A stretch of DNA of 46,503 bases from a virus. Made by a program: the position numbers and the translations under genes. The DNA is taken from IMG/VR virus record IMGVR_UViG_3300034072_000997, positions 1 to 46,503 of that record; one strand, written 5' to 3'. The first letter of the stretch is position 1. Every line of letters begins with the position of its first letter. Below, one piece after another: positions 35,061 through 42,412 of this stretch. The notes under the pieces were generated by a model that was not told the origin of the DNA, ran no database searches, and was given only the letters and a program-made list of their open reading frames with translations.

Positions 35061-35089
35061 CTTTTGAAAAATATATGTTTCCATATACT
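35061..35089 (+). promoter_or_regulatory. Candidate phage promoter, copy 2 of a repeated motif
   Basis: AAAAATATAT (35067-35076), five free bases, CATATACT (35082-35089), preceded by CCCTTTTG. Block content and spacing equal those of 3982-4004. It lies in the 52-base gap between divergent genes. The TATACT box ends only four bases before ATG 35094, so a transcript starting at normal distance would have almost no leader. Confidence 0.55.
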
Positions 35090-35093
35090 TAAC

Positions 35094-35603
35094 ATGAAGG
35101 ACCCCTTCAAGAAAATTGAAAAGGAGAAAATTTATGAAGTAAAAGTTAATCTACCCATTTATGACAAAGTATTGGAAGCTATCGATAAGATCGATCTCGA
35201 CCGGCTTTTGCCTAGGCGTCCACTGGATACATCGGTTTCTCCGGTGTTTACCTATGGAGACACGTATTGGCGACATCAGAACTACATGGACGTCCTAATT
35301 AACTTGATCAAAAATGATCACACGTTAAAGGCCAGACAGATCATGAGTGACCGTCGCTTGTACACCTATGCAACATTCTTCGTAGCTCCTGACAATTGCT
35401 ATGAGGATCCAAGAACTGTCATACGCATGTTGCTAGCGCAATTCGAAATACTGGCGAACCTCGCACAGGAGATTGATTGCCGACAACACAAAACAGTGAC
35501 GACTAAACACAACCTCAAGCTCTTGCAAGATTACATACTTGCTGACGCGCTTACGTTTTTGGAGAGTATCCTCCGTGAGCCCAACGACTTACCCGTTCAT
35601 TAA
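35094..35603 (+). CDS. Unknown 169-residue protein with unusual translation start
   Basis: The frame is open from inside the divergent gene. ATG 35094 (product starting MKDPFKK) is the first start after that gene but has no ribosome-binding site and sits four bases from the promoter box. An excellent site AAGGAG (35121-35126) lies seven bases before another ATG (35134) that is in a different frame and stops after two codons. So the true start or mode of initiation is uncertain. The protein is helical and soluble with no recognised family. The next gene begins inside its 3' end. Confidence 0.62.
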   Translation: MKDPFKKIEKEKIYEVKVNLPIYDKVLEAIDKIDLDRLLPRRPLDTSVSPVFTYGDTYWRHQNYMDVLINLIKNDHTLKARQIMSDRRLYTYATFFVAPDNCYEDPRTVIRMLLAQFEILANLAQEIDCRQHKTVTTKHNLKLLQDYILADALTFLESILREPNDLPVH

Positions 35604-36327
35604 GTCAGGCACAGCTGATGCTGTCTTGGCTGGAATATGGAGAAAGATCTGTTATGACTTGGATATTGATGACGCCCGGTTAGACGACCTGATCATGGGC
35701 TATACCAAGAAAATGACGTATAACGACCCTCAGAAAAGAGCCCAGGACTACGGTAACTGGTCTTCCGATCTGAAGCAAGGTCAAATGACTTGGACTACGT
35801 TCTTGCGTGGCCCTCGTTGCTTGAACGTCAAGCGCATGTCGATGGAATTCCGTCTTCATCATTTTCGGTATACCTCAGTGCATACTCTTGTGAAAGAGTA
35901 CCCGGAGCCTGATGTCCCTACAGAGGACGCAGAGACTTCGGAGACCGTGACAGAGTTGTCTCGGTTCTTGATGCAAATCATGCATGAGCTTGGAGTCACC
36001 ATCTCTAAGATCAGTGAGTTGCTCAACGTGTTTGTCCGCAGGCAAACTCGTCTAGGTGGCGCTAAGCCATTTCTGAAAGGCAATGTCAAGAAAGAGTTTT
36101 TCCACCCTCGACTGTCTTGGGCAAGTTTCATACGTGCTCTGGACTTCTTGACCATCCCGTCTTTTGATCTGAAGATCACACTGGAGTTCTATGGTAGGCG
36201 AAAGAAAGTAACCCATCATCGAATGTCGATTGTCATCAACACCATTGAAGACCTTTTGGCCTTCATGGATGAAAGTGAGTTCCTAATCCCAAATGTCACT
36301 ATTTCTACAACCGAAGATAAGCTTTGA
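35575..36327 (+). CDS. Unknown 250-residue protein
   Basis: GTG 35575 is chosen as start, with GGAGAG eight bases upstream; it overlaps the end of the previous gene by 29 bases. Product helical with basic and aromatic patches (WTTFLRGPRCLNVKRM, about 75-90; FYGRRKKVTHHRM, about 205-217). No enzyme motif is recognised. The basic surface could suit nucleic-acid binding. The next gene overlaps its end by 35 bases, so the three genes from 35094 are tightly coupled. Confidence 0.75.
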   Translation: MSPTTYPFIKSGTADAVLAGIWRKICYDLDIDDARLDDLIMGYTKKMTYNDPQKRAQDYGNWSSDLKQGQMTWTTFLRGPRCLNVKRMSMEFRLHHFRYTSVHTLVKEYPEPDVPTEDAETSETVTELSRFLMQIMHELGVTISKISELLNVFVRRQTRLGGAKPFLKGNVKKEFFHPRLSWASFIRALDFLTIPSFDLKITLEFYGRRKKVTHHRMSIVINTIEDLLAFMDESEFLIPNVTISTTEDKL

Positions 36328-36889
36328 CGATCTGTGCCGAAAACTCCATTCGTTGATTGAAAATGAATACGCCATGGAGTTCATCTTTGCAGGAAACGAA
36401 ACAGCTAGTAACTGGAGAACCCAGGCCACAAAACTGATGACTTTGTGGGGGAACATCTCTCCCGGTGATATGCTCTCTGACGTAGCCCGGAGCAAGATTG
36501 TTTCTGACTACATCAATGACCGCGAGTTTCAAGAACGCTGGTACTCCATCGGGGTACGTATGGCTAATTGGATTGAAGCGTCGACTGACATCAAACTGCA
36601 TTCACTGTGCGATTTCATCAAAGGTCAATTGACTCTGCCAATACATCAGACAGTCCCCGGAGGTACACTGCCAGTACAAATGCTCTCTCCGCGAGTTGAA
36701 GCAGGCTTACTGGATGCCAACTGGCTGCGCTCCGAAGAGATGTTCTGGTATGTTTGCCTGATCATGGCTCGAATGAGTCTTGAGCACAGTAAGCTGATGA
36801 CTGTGTTTGTGGAGCAATCCCAACAGCCTCAGACGAAAAGCGCTATTCGGCGCGAAGCAAAGCTGAAACCAGCTGAACAAAATAACTGA
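36293..36889 (+). CDS. Unknown 198-residue helical protein
   Basis: ATG 36293 overlaps the preceding gene by 35 bases and has only a weak ribosome-binding site, consistent with coupled translation. The protein is mostly helical with several Trp, without membrane segment or catalytic motif. The tail is polar and basic (SAIRREAKLKPAEQNN). It is not recognised. Part of the operon that ends with the NADAR-like gene. Confidence 0.72.
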   Translation: MSLFLQPKISFDDLCRKLHSLIENEYAMEFIFAGNETASNWRTQATKLMTLWGNISPGDMLSDVARSKIVSDYINDREFQERWYSIGVRMANWIEASTDIKLHSLCDFIKGQLTLPIHQTVPGGTLPVQMLSPRVEAGLLDANWLRSEEMFWYVCLIMARMSLEHSKLMTVFVEQSQQPQTKSAIRREAKLKPAEQNN

Positions 36890-36920
36890 CCCTTCACTAC
36901 CTTAAGACTGGAAAAACATC

Positions 36921-38249
36921 ATGGCTTCTATTCGCGACTCTATCAAAAACAAAGGCAATGTTCAACCTGGCGTGGCCAAGATGCTGGACAAACATCAACA
37001 ACGTGAAAGTACCCGTGACCGCAATGAGTCGCGTCGTGGAAATGAAACGCGTCGCGCAAATGAGCAATCTCAACGTGGTCGCAATGACAACCGTCGCAAC
37101 GGAGTGTATCCCTATTTCAAGGACGGTATCGATCACATCAACATCTGGACTCGCGGAGAGACTCCCCTGGGCCGCGCATTGAGCATGGAAGCTCCGATGC
37201 ATATCGAAACACAATACGGCAAGTTCCGGAACATCTATGCACTGTGGGTGTTCTTGACAACCAAGGGTCACCCTGTGGACATCGCTTCGTGGGATGACAC
37301 CGAACTGCGCCGTTGGGTTCGGGCTCGTGTTGACATCGATCGCGAAGTGTCTTTGCCCAATACGGCATATGTCTGCATTCAGGAGCTGGCCAACTACATC
37401 ACTGCTAATAAGGAGTTGGTGAATTCTCTGATCCTTTCGGGTGACGCATTCTTCGATAGCTACATCAACCATGAAGCTCATGGTCCCTTCCCTCACCAGC
37501 ATCGCGATTGGTGGGTGGGTGGTATCAACTTGATCCGCGCTCAGCTGCAAGCTGGTCAAAAGGTCAACGTCTCGGCTTTCCTGGAAGACGAAGAGAATCC
37601 TTACCCCGTGATCGAAGCCAATCAGCTGCCACGCCTGGGTGAAATCGTGAAGGCTCCTTCTAGCAAGGAAAAACCAAAGGGTAAGACCAAAGCTAAGAAA
37701 GGTCCTATCACTCAGGAAGAGCGCGAGAAGATGCGTCAGGAGTGCCGCGTGGACCACGAGAAGTTCGTCGAATCGCTGAATACTCCAAATCCTGATCGGA
37801 CTATGTATTTCAGCACCGAACAAGAGCGCCGGGAAGTCATGATCAAACTGGTCCTCAATCCGAAGACTGAACTGTCCTCGGATATGGCGACAGAAGGCAC
37901 AGGTCTACCGTTGTTTGTCTGGCTGACTGAAGACGGTCAAGCTATCAAGATGGTGTCCACGTCGATGTTCGGTAATCCTTATCGCAAGGACGCCGGTCAA
38001 GTCGTGACTGTGAACGATATGGAGACCTTCTACAAGGAAGTTCGTGAGATGCTCTGCATCCCTGATGCAGTCCCTAACGAACTCATCCATTACTACGTTC
38101 TTCAGTCTCCTGAGCCCAAAAAGCCCGAGGAGCAATTGACAATTCGTCACGACGTCGTCAGCAATGAAAGCGATGTGACGCTCTTGCCGATCGCTGAACC
38201 AGCAAAAGCTTGGCTCTATCCTGATGACATTACTCCAGTCGCTGAGTAA
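36921..38249 (+). CDS. NADAR-like domain protein with Arg-rich N-terminus, tentative
   Basis: A 442-residue protein. Residues about 21-60 are Arg/Asn-rich and disordered, a possible nucleic-acid contact. About 66-215 follow the order of NADAR proteins (YbiA type, acting on ADP-ribose-linked bases or nucleotides): INIWTRGETPLGRALS (73-88), then KFRNIYALWVFL (101-112), a Leu-Arg helix (ELRRWVR, about 128-134), and later FFDSYINHEAHG with HRDWWVGGINLIRAQL. The phage version of this family reads IN-x-YS-x-G-x-T-x-LG-x-x-LS. The C-terminal half (about 255-442) starts with a Lys-rich linker and is unrecognised. It follows 31 bases after the previous gene and ends before a strong terminator. Enzyme activity is not demonstrated. 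Confidence 0.55.
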   Translation: MASIRDSIKNKGNVQPGVAKMLDKHQQRESTRDRNESRRGNETRRANEQSQRGRNDNRRNGVYPYFKDGIDHINIWTRGETPLGRALSMEAPMHIETQYGKFRNIYALWVFLTTKGHPVDIASWDDTELRRWVRARVDIDREVSLPNTAYVCIQELANYITANKELVNSLILSGDAFFDSYINHEAHGPFPHQHRDWWVGGINLIRAQLQAGQKVNVSAFLEDEENPYPVIEANQLPRLGEIVKAPSSKEKPKGKTKAKKGPITQEEREKMRQECRVDHEKFVESLNTPNPDRTMYFSTEQERREVMIKLVLNPKTELSSDMATEGTGLPLFVWLTEDGQAIKMVSTSMFGNPYRKDAGQVVTVNDMETFYKEVREMLCIPDAVPNELIHYYVLQSPEPKKPEEQLTIRHDVVSNESDVTLLPIAEPAKAWLYPDDITPVAE

Positions 38250-38255
38250 TTGATC

Positions 38256-38308
38256 CTCCCCCAGTACCCGAAAGGGTACTGGGGGAGATGATCTTTTATT
38301 TTTTTTTT
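38256..38308 (+). terminator. Strong intrinsic terminator with GAAA loop and T-run
   Basis: A perfect 14-bp GC-rich stem (38256-38269 with 38274-38287) closed by GAAA and followed by ATGATC and TTTTATTTTTTTTTT. It is the most classical terminator in the window and ends the operon from 35094. Confidence 0.85.
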
Positions 38309-38348
38309 GTCGAAAATGGTATGGTCTATCTATTTATAGAAAAGGAGG
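38309..38348 (+). promoter_or_regulatory. Leader with candidate promoter and very strong SD
   Basis: The 50 bases after the terminator are AT-rich, with GGTATGGTCTATC and TATTTATAG as possible promoter elements, and AAAGGAGG (38341-38348), a full-length Shine-Dalgarno ten bases before ATG 38359. The SD is clear; the promoter boxes are uncertain. Confidence 0.4.
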
Positions 38349-38358
38349 TAACAGTTAT

Positions 38359-39414
38359 ATGTTTCCAGCACAAAGATTTCAAAGCCTAAGCTCAGCCGAA
38401 AACATCGGTTTGGCTTCTTTGAAAGACATCAAAGGCTCGGCTGTATATAACACAGTCAGCAACAAACTAGAAGAAGTATCAACCGGTCTCAAAGACTTGG
38501 TTAGCTCACTAACAGGCGGTGCTACTCCGCCGCTGGATGAGATCCGTAGTAAAGTCGATGACGGTATTCGCGCAACCAAGGATGTTTTCAGTACCATGCA
38601 GGATATGACAAAGCTGTCTCCTGTTGATATTGAAAAAGCCGTAAGCGATATGCTGCCTGCTGATCCGGTACTACAAAACGCTTTTCGTCAGCTTTCCACT
38701 CAGTGTCGCGATAATGCACTAGGCACGGTTCCTGGGTTCCGAGGCTTCCAAGACAAACTCAATTGCGGTCAACCAGGTGACGGTCGTTGCTCCTCCTCGC
38801 AAGTATCTGGGTTTCTGGATAAGTTCACAGGGGGAGCTATTGGGTTTATCGCTAAGACTCTAACGAGCATGTTGCGTTCATTAACTGCTTTGGCAAACAT
38901 GGGATACACCGCTGGTCTGTGTAAGATCTTCGGTGCATTGGCCAGCGGTATGCCTGGTTCTGTGGTGCAAAAAGCAGCGGCTAGTACCATGGCTTTAGCA
39001 GCAGGTCGCGGAAACATGAATGCGATCTTTGATATCGCCTCGGGGATGGGGTCCTCTATTCCTTCTTTGGAGATACCATCATTGGTGGGTCGAGTCACAC
39101 AAGGCTTCAAGATACCCAGTAACTATGAATCCAAGGGTAGTAGCGATCTCTATGAGGCAACCATGGAAACCTATTCACTGATTGATCCCAATTACTCTAC
39201 CAGCTCTACTGGTCTGAAGACCATTAGTAAAATGGCTCCGAGTAATTACAACAGCGAATTTGGAAAAGTTAGCTCCTCGTATTTATCCTCGGGATTTAGC
39301 TCCGGTGGTTTGAACACAGTCGTTAGAAAAGATAACGATATGTTAGCCGCTGCTTACATCGGTAGCAAGTCCGTGGCTAAGGTCAATGACTCATTATCTA
39401 AATACGGGTTTTAA
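38359..39414 (+). CDS. Probable virion protein, 351 residues
   Basis: Starts at ATG 38359 behind AAAGGAGG, the strongest ribosome-binding site in the window, which suggests a well-expressed product. Composition is Ser/Gly/Ala-rich. The middle (about 155-230) has several amphipathic and small-residue helices (GGAIGFIAKTLTSMLRSL, KAAASTMALAAGRG). The end is Ser/Tyr-rich. Three cysteines lie close together at about 116, 136 and 144. No signal peptide or enzyme motif is visible. It stands alone between a terminator and a 20-bp hairpin. A structural virion protein is the best guess from composition and expression signal. Confidence 0.78.
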   Translation: MFPAQRFQSLSSAENIGLASLKDIKGSAVYNTVSNKLEEVSTGLKDLVSSLTGGATPPLDEIRSKVDDGIRATKDVFSTMQDMTKLSPVDIEKAVSDMLPADPVLQNAFRQLSTQCRDNALGTVPGFRGFQDKLNCGQPGDGRCSSSQVSGFLDKFTGGAIGFIAKTLTSMLRSLTALANMGYTAGLCKIFGALASGMPGSVVQKAAASTMALAAGRGNMNAIFDIASGMGSSIPSLEIPSLVGRVTQGFKIPSNYESKGSSDLYEATMETYSLIDPNYSTSSTGLKTISKMAPSNYNSEFGKVSSSYLSSGFSSGGLNTVVRKDNDMLAAAYIGSKSVAKVNDSLSKYGF

Positions 39415-39420
39415 TTATAA

Positions 39421-39465
39421 ACACTAATGCACATAGACCCGATAAGGGTCTATGTGCATTAGTGT
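39421..39465. terminator. 20-bp bidirectional hairpin between convergent genes
   Basis: The longest perfect stem here: 39421-39440 pairs with 39446-39465 across loop GATAA. The right arm reaches the stop codon of the leftward gene. It separates the 351-residue gene from the fibre-tip gene. Confidence 0.75.
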
Positions 39466-40136
39466 CATACATATGACTCAATTAAAACTCTTCGGACAGC
39501 TCGCACTGGTCTAGCGGTTGTCTTAAGACTAGTTCCAGGGACTCCTGTGGAAAATGCCTGCATCCAATTCAGTGCTACTGCGTTCTGACTAGAGGCATGA
39601 TGATAATTTGTATTGAATGCTTCCGATCCTCCTGATATGAAAGGAGATTCGGATGTCTGAGCCGGTGAGGTAGATGTATAAGCTTCTCCAACTGGAATAC
39701 TGGAGGGATTATAACCTCTGGCTCCATATGGGCCACCTGATGGTCCTACCGAGTTAGCGGTCGTCGTTGGCTTAAAAACACGATAGCACATCTCCAATTC
39801 ATCCACAGACGGAAGGTACCAATCTGTGTAACCACTGATGTTCAAAGACTGACAGTATTTGGCAGCGGGATGCAGATCCGCGCCAGCAGTGATCATGGCC
39901 TGGGTGTTACTCCAGCCATCATTTAAGCTTCCAGTATTAGGAGTATCAGTGTCACTGGTCTTCCATTTAAGACTAATAGTTGACTCCCCCTCTGCTTTAG
40001 GAGCCAGCACAAGTGCGTAAGTATCAACACCGACTTTAATCTTTCCTACGTAATAACCGCCTTTATAAATTACACCAGGTGTCTCAGGTAAGACATCTTT
40101 AGTAATACTCGTTTGATTCAGTAATGCTTCTAACAT
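39465..40136 (-). CDS. Stand-alone DUF1566-like fibre-tip protein, paralogue of the large fibre's tip
   Basis: A 223-residue protein consisting almost entirely of the receptor-binding tip seen at the C-terminus of the 512-residue fibre (20675-22213). Shared elements, in order: GGYY-x-G-(K/R)-I, YAL-x-(V/L)-APK, GY-x-DWY-(I/L)-PSVDELE-x-CYR, SGGP-x-GA, GYNPSSIP, AYT-x-TSP, and a final RAVRRV. The Fn3-like repeats are missing. The ATG at 40136 has GAAGGGAAAGAT upstream. It lies downstream of a duplicated hairpin and of two large tail genes on the same strand. It could be an alternative or accessory tip, or a fibre cap. Receptor binding is inferred. Confidence 0.75.
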   Translation of the reverse strand: MLEALLNQTSITKDVLPETPGVIYKGGYYVGKIKVGVDTYALVLAPKAEGESTISLKWKTSDTDTPNTGSLNDGWSNTQAMITAGADLHPAAKYCQSLNISGYTDWYLPSVDELEMCYRVFKPTTTANSVGPSGGPYGARGYNPSSIPVGEAYTSTSPAQTSESPFISGGSEAFNTNYHHASSQNAVALNWMQAFSTGVPGTSLKTTARPVRAVRRVLIESYV

Positions 40137-40163
40137 ATCTTTCCCTTCATAAAAGTAACAACC

Positions 40164-40241
40164 ATAGGATGGCTCCTATACTTGCGGCTTTACGCCGCAA
40201 GTATAGGATGGCTCCTATACTTGCGGCTTTACGCCGCAAGT
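40164..40241 (-). repeat. 39-bp tandem duplication of a terminator-like hairpin
   Basis: Two exact 39-base copies (40164-40202 and 40203-40241), with four further bases of the unit after them. Each copy contains a 13-bp stem (arms CTATACTTGCGGC and its complement) around loop TTTAC. Each also has a small ATAGG/CCTAT stem joining one copy to the next, so alternative pairings are possible. It lies in the 114-base gap between two leftward genes and would act on leftward transcripts. Confidence 0.85.
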
Positions 40242-40250
40242 ATAGTGTGA

Positions 40251-42341
40251 TTATTGTCGTCCGTAAGAGGTCTCTGCTCCCCGTACAACAGCTTCAAGTA
40301 CATTACCTGCCCCGAGGGTCAAGTATTGCATCACGCCCTGTGTAGAGGAGTTATAAGTGGCACTAGCCCAGAATGCAGGAGAAGTCCACTTACCCACATT
40401 CATTGCCAACTTAGCCAAACGCAAACGCGCAGCGGCCATCGGGTAGATCTGGGTGTAAATATCCTGGGATGCCAAAGTCGCCAGATAGTCAGACAAGATG
40501 TTGTCTTCGTCCATGGTGATATCCACATCCCCAAATGTACCGCTGGAGACAGGCATATGCATCACAGAAGAAAGATCAGCTACGGTAAAGGAGACCTCGA
40601 AGGCCAATGGGTTGCCACGAGAGTCAAACCCAATGTTCGATCCAGCACCTGCAGTAATACTCAGAGACTTGATCATCCCTAAGCGAATCTGAGCGCGGCC
40701 TTTGTCGAAGATCTGGCACAAGAACGGAGCTGTATATGCCTGCTTACCAATCGAGCGAGGTAAGGCACCCGCCATGATCATGCATAGAGGAATATACAGA
40801 TTCAACATTCGGGACATCGGCGTATTGTAAGTCGCCATCAAAGTCATGGTGTAGGTGGTCTCAGGTAGTTGGACACCCGAATTCATCCAGTGATCTGGGA
40901 TATCCACAAAACCATCACCCATGATACCCTTGAGGAAAGCACCCATGTCCATGGTTACACCAGCGAGCAAACCAGAGGCTGCATCCATCAGACTGTCTTG
41001 AATGTCTTTGACCAAGCCACCGATGATGTTACCCTCAGCCAAAGCGAAGCGTGCTTCGCGCACAGTTGCGGAAGTGCTATTGAGCTTTTGTGCCAATTGA
41101 GACTGACCTGTCTGGTTAGAGAAACTAGTAGTCACAGGACCCGTGTAGTCTACGTTGAATGTAGCGAACTGGGAACCCATACGGAATTCAGCATCGAAGT
41201 ACCTGGCGTAATCTTCGAGCCACGAGGGCTGAGTCTGTTGTCCCGTGGCTGGATCGATACGTGGGTCCATCGAGGTGACCTGAGAGTCAGTCGATTCCGC
41301 CTTGTACAGATTTGAAAGTTTCAGTGTTTCATCGATCAAATCAGCTAGTTTAAATTTACCGCCTTTATCCATTACTTTATGCGATCGAGTTCCGTCACCG
41401 GACATCTCCCGCATCAAAGTACCAGTAAAGTCAGTCGGAGACCCAGCATCCAAGCTATTGAATTCCTGTGTATGGATCTGGTTAGCTAAGCGCTGCGCTC
41501 GGTTAGCGATGGAGTGGATATCGAAGTAGTTCTCTTCGCCGAATACATCAGGAATGATCTTGCTCAAAGAGCTAAGATAGGCTTGGTCAATCGTGAAAGG
41601 GCGACCCAGCTTTTGCGTATCGTCCTTATTCATATTAGTGATCTTCGGAAAGATACCCAAATTGATAGCCAGTGTGTTGACCAATGTATTCACTGTCGAC
41701 CAATACAGATGCATAGTCGGGCGCATGGTGTAGAACTTACTAGTCGAGCGGTTAAAGAAGAATCCAATTACACGCCCAGACAAAATTGTAATAGCGATCG
41801 CTGGTGCCGTAGTGACAGCTAAGTAAGTGCCGACATATTTCGCGGCATCGTAGAAAACACTAGGCATGCGACCTGTACGGGCCAGTGTTGACTGAGCTGG
41901 GTCAAAAGCTCTCAAGAAATAATTCAGCAAAGAGTTGAACTGAGGTACACCAAAACGCATATAGATCATCTGTTTGGTGTCGTCGATCGCTTCGCTGTAA
42001 TACGGACCCCATCCATAGTTGCCGCTTGTGTCAGAGGGAGAAGGTATGCGTCGCCCTTCTAGTCGCCCGGGAATAGGGAAGTCACAGTACGGTGTGTATT
42101 GTGGTGGATTGTTGATACCGAAGTTACCGCCGATTCGAGAATCAGTGAATTTAGCCGAAGCAGTACTCCAGTATCGGTTGGCTTTGTCGTAGGGATTACT
42201 CAACTCAGCGTCAGTAATCATGAAAGAAGTACGAACCCAAGACTCATCCAAGAGGTCATAGGGATTGTACGGATTATCAGCAGCTGTCTCTGGAGAGATA
42301 GCTTTTCCGTTGATAACGGACTCACGGTAAGAAGAAGACAT
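40251..42341 (-). CDS. Probable tail or baseplate structural protein, 696 residues
   Basis: The start is ATG 42341 with AAGGAAATCAAAA upstream; the frame is open to 42392, but the extra residues would overlap the hairpin. The product has a Pro/Tyr/Asn-rich N-terminal part, a helical centre with a hydrophobic segment near 172-190 (YLAVTTAPAIAITILSGRVI) and a C-terminal beta-rich region (about 555-610). That region's pattern RLGMIKSLSITAGAG then PLAFEVSFTVADLS recalls tail-tube or baseplate-hub initiators. No enzyme motif is visible. It lies immediately downstream of the giant lytic tail protein on the same strand, which supports a tail role. Family not named. Confidence 0.72.
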   Translation of the reverse strand: MSSSYRESVINGKAISPETAADNPYNPYDLLDESWVRTSFMITDAELSNPYDKANRYWSTASAKFTDSRIGGNFGINNPPQYTPYCDFPIPGRLEGRRIPSPSDTSGNYGWGPYYSEAIDDTKQMIYMRFGVPQFNSLLNYFLRAFDPAQSTLARTGRMPSVFYDAAKYVGTYLAVTTAPAIAITILSGRVIGFFFNRSTSKFYTMRPTMHLYWSTVNTLVNTLAINLGIFPKITNMNKDDTQKLGRPFTIDQAYLSSLSKIIPDVFGEENYFDIHSIANRAQRLANQIHTQEFNSLDAGSPTDFTGTLMREMSGDGTRSHKVMDKGGKFKLADLIDETLKLSNLYKAESTDSQVTSMDPRIDPATGQQTQPSWLEDYARYFDAEFRMGSQFATFNVDYTGPVTTSFSNQTGQSQLAQKLNSTSATVREARFALAEGNIIGGLVKDIQDSLMDAASGLLAGVTMDMGAFLKGIMGDGFVDIPDHWMNSGVQLPETTYTMTLMATYNTPMSRMLNLYIPLCMIMAGALPRSIGKQAYTAPFLCQIFDKGRAQIRLGMIKSLSITAGAGSNIGFDSRGNPLAFEVSFTVADLSSVMHMPVSSGTFGDVDITMDEDNILSDYLATLASQDIYTQIYPMAAARLRLAKLAMNVGKWTSPAFWASATYNSSTQGVMQYLTLGAGNVLEAVVRGAETSYGRQ

Positions 42342-42365
42342 TTTTGATTTCCTTAAACAACGAAA

Positions 42366-42400
42366 GATATAGCTTGTCCCTTGACGGGACAAGCTATATC
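42366..42400 (-). terminator. Hairpin between two leftward tail genes
   Basis: A perfect 15-bp stem (42366-42380 with 42386-42400), loop TTGAC, between the end of the giant tail gene (42413) and the start of the 696-residue gene (42341). It may end or process the leftward transcript. Confidence 0.65.
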
Positions 42401-42412
42401 TGCGTGTGTTAC

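Noticed and set aside
15061-38338. TATGGT followed by TTTATA seen at 15061-15076 and 38320-38338 as a second promoter class
   Set aside because: Spacing between the boxes differs (4 versus 7 bases) and the flanks do not agree, so the match is no better than chance in AT-rich leaders.
40124-40345. Rightward frame with a 13-residue repeat across the duplicated hairpin
   Set aside because: The amino-acid repeat is only the translation of the 39-bp tandem hairpin; there is no start signal and it overlaps real genes on the other strand.
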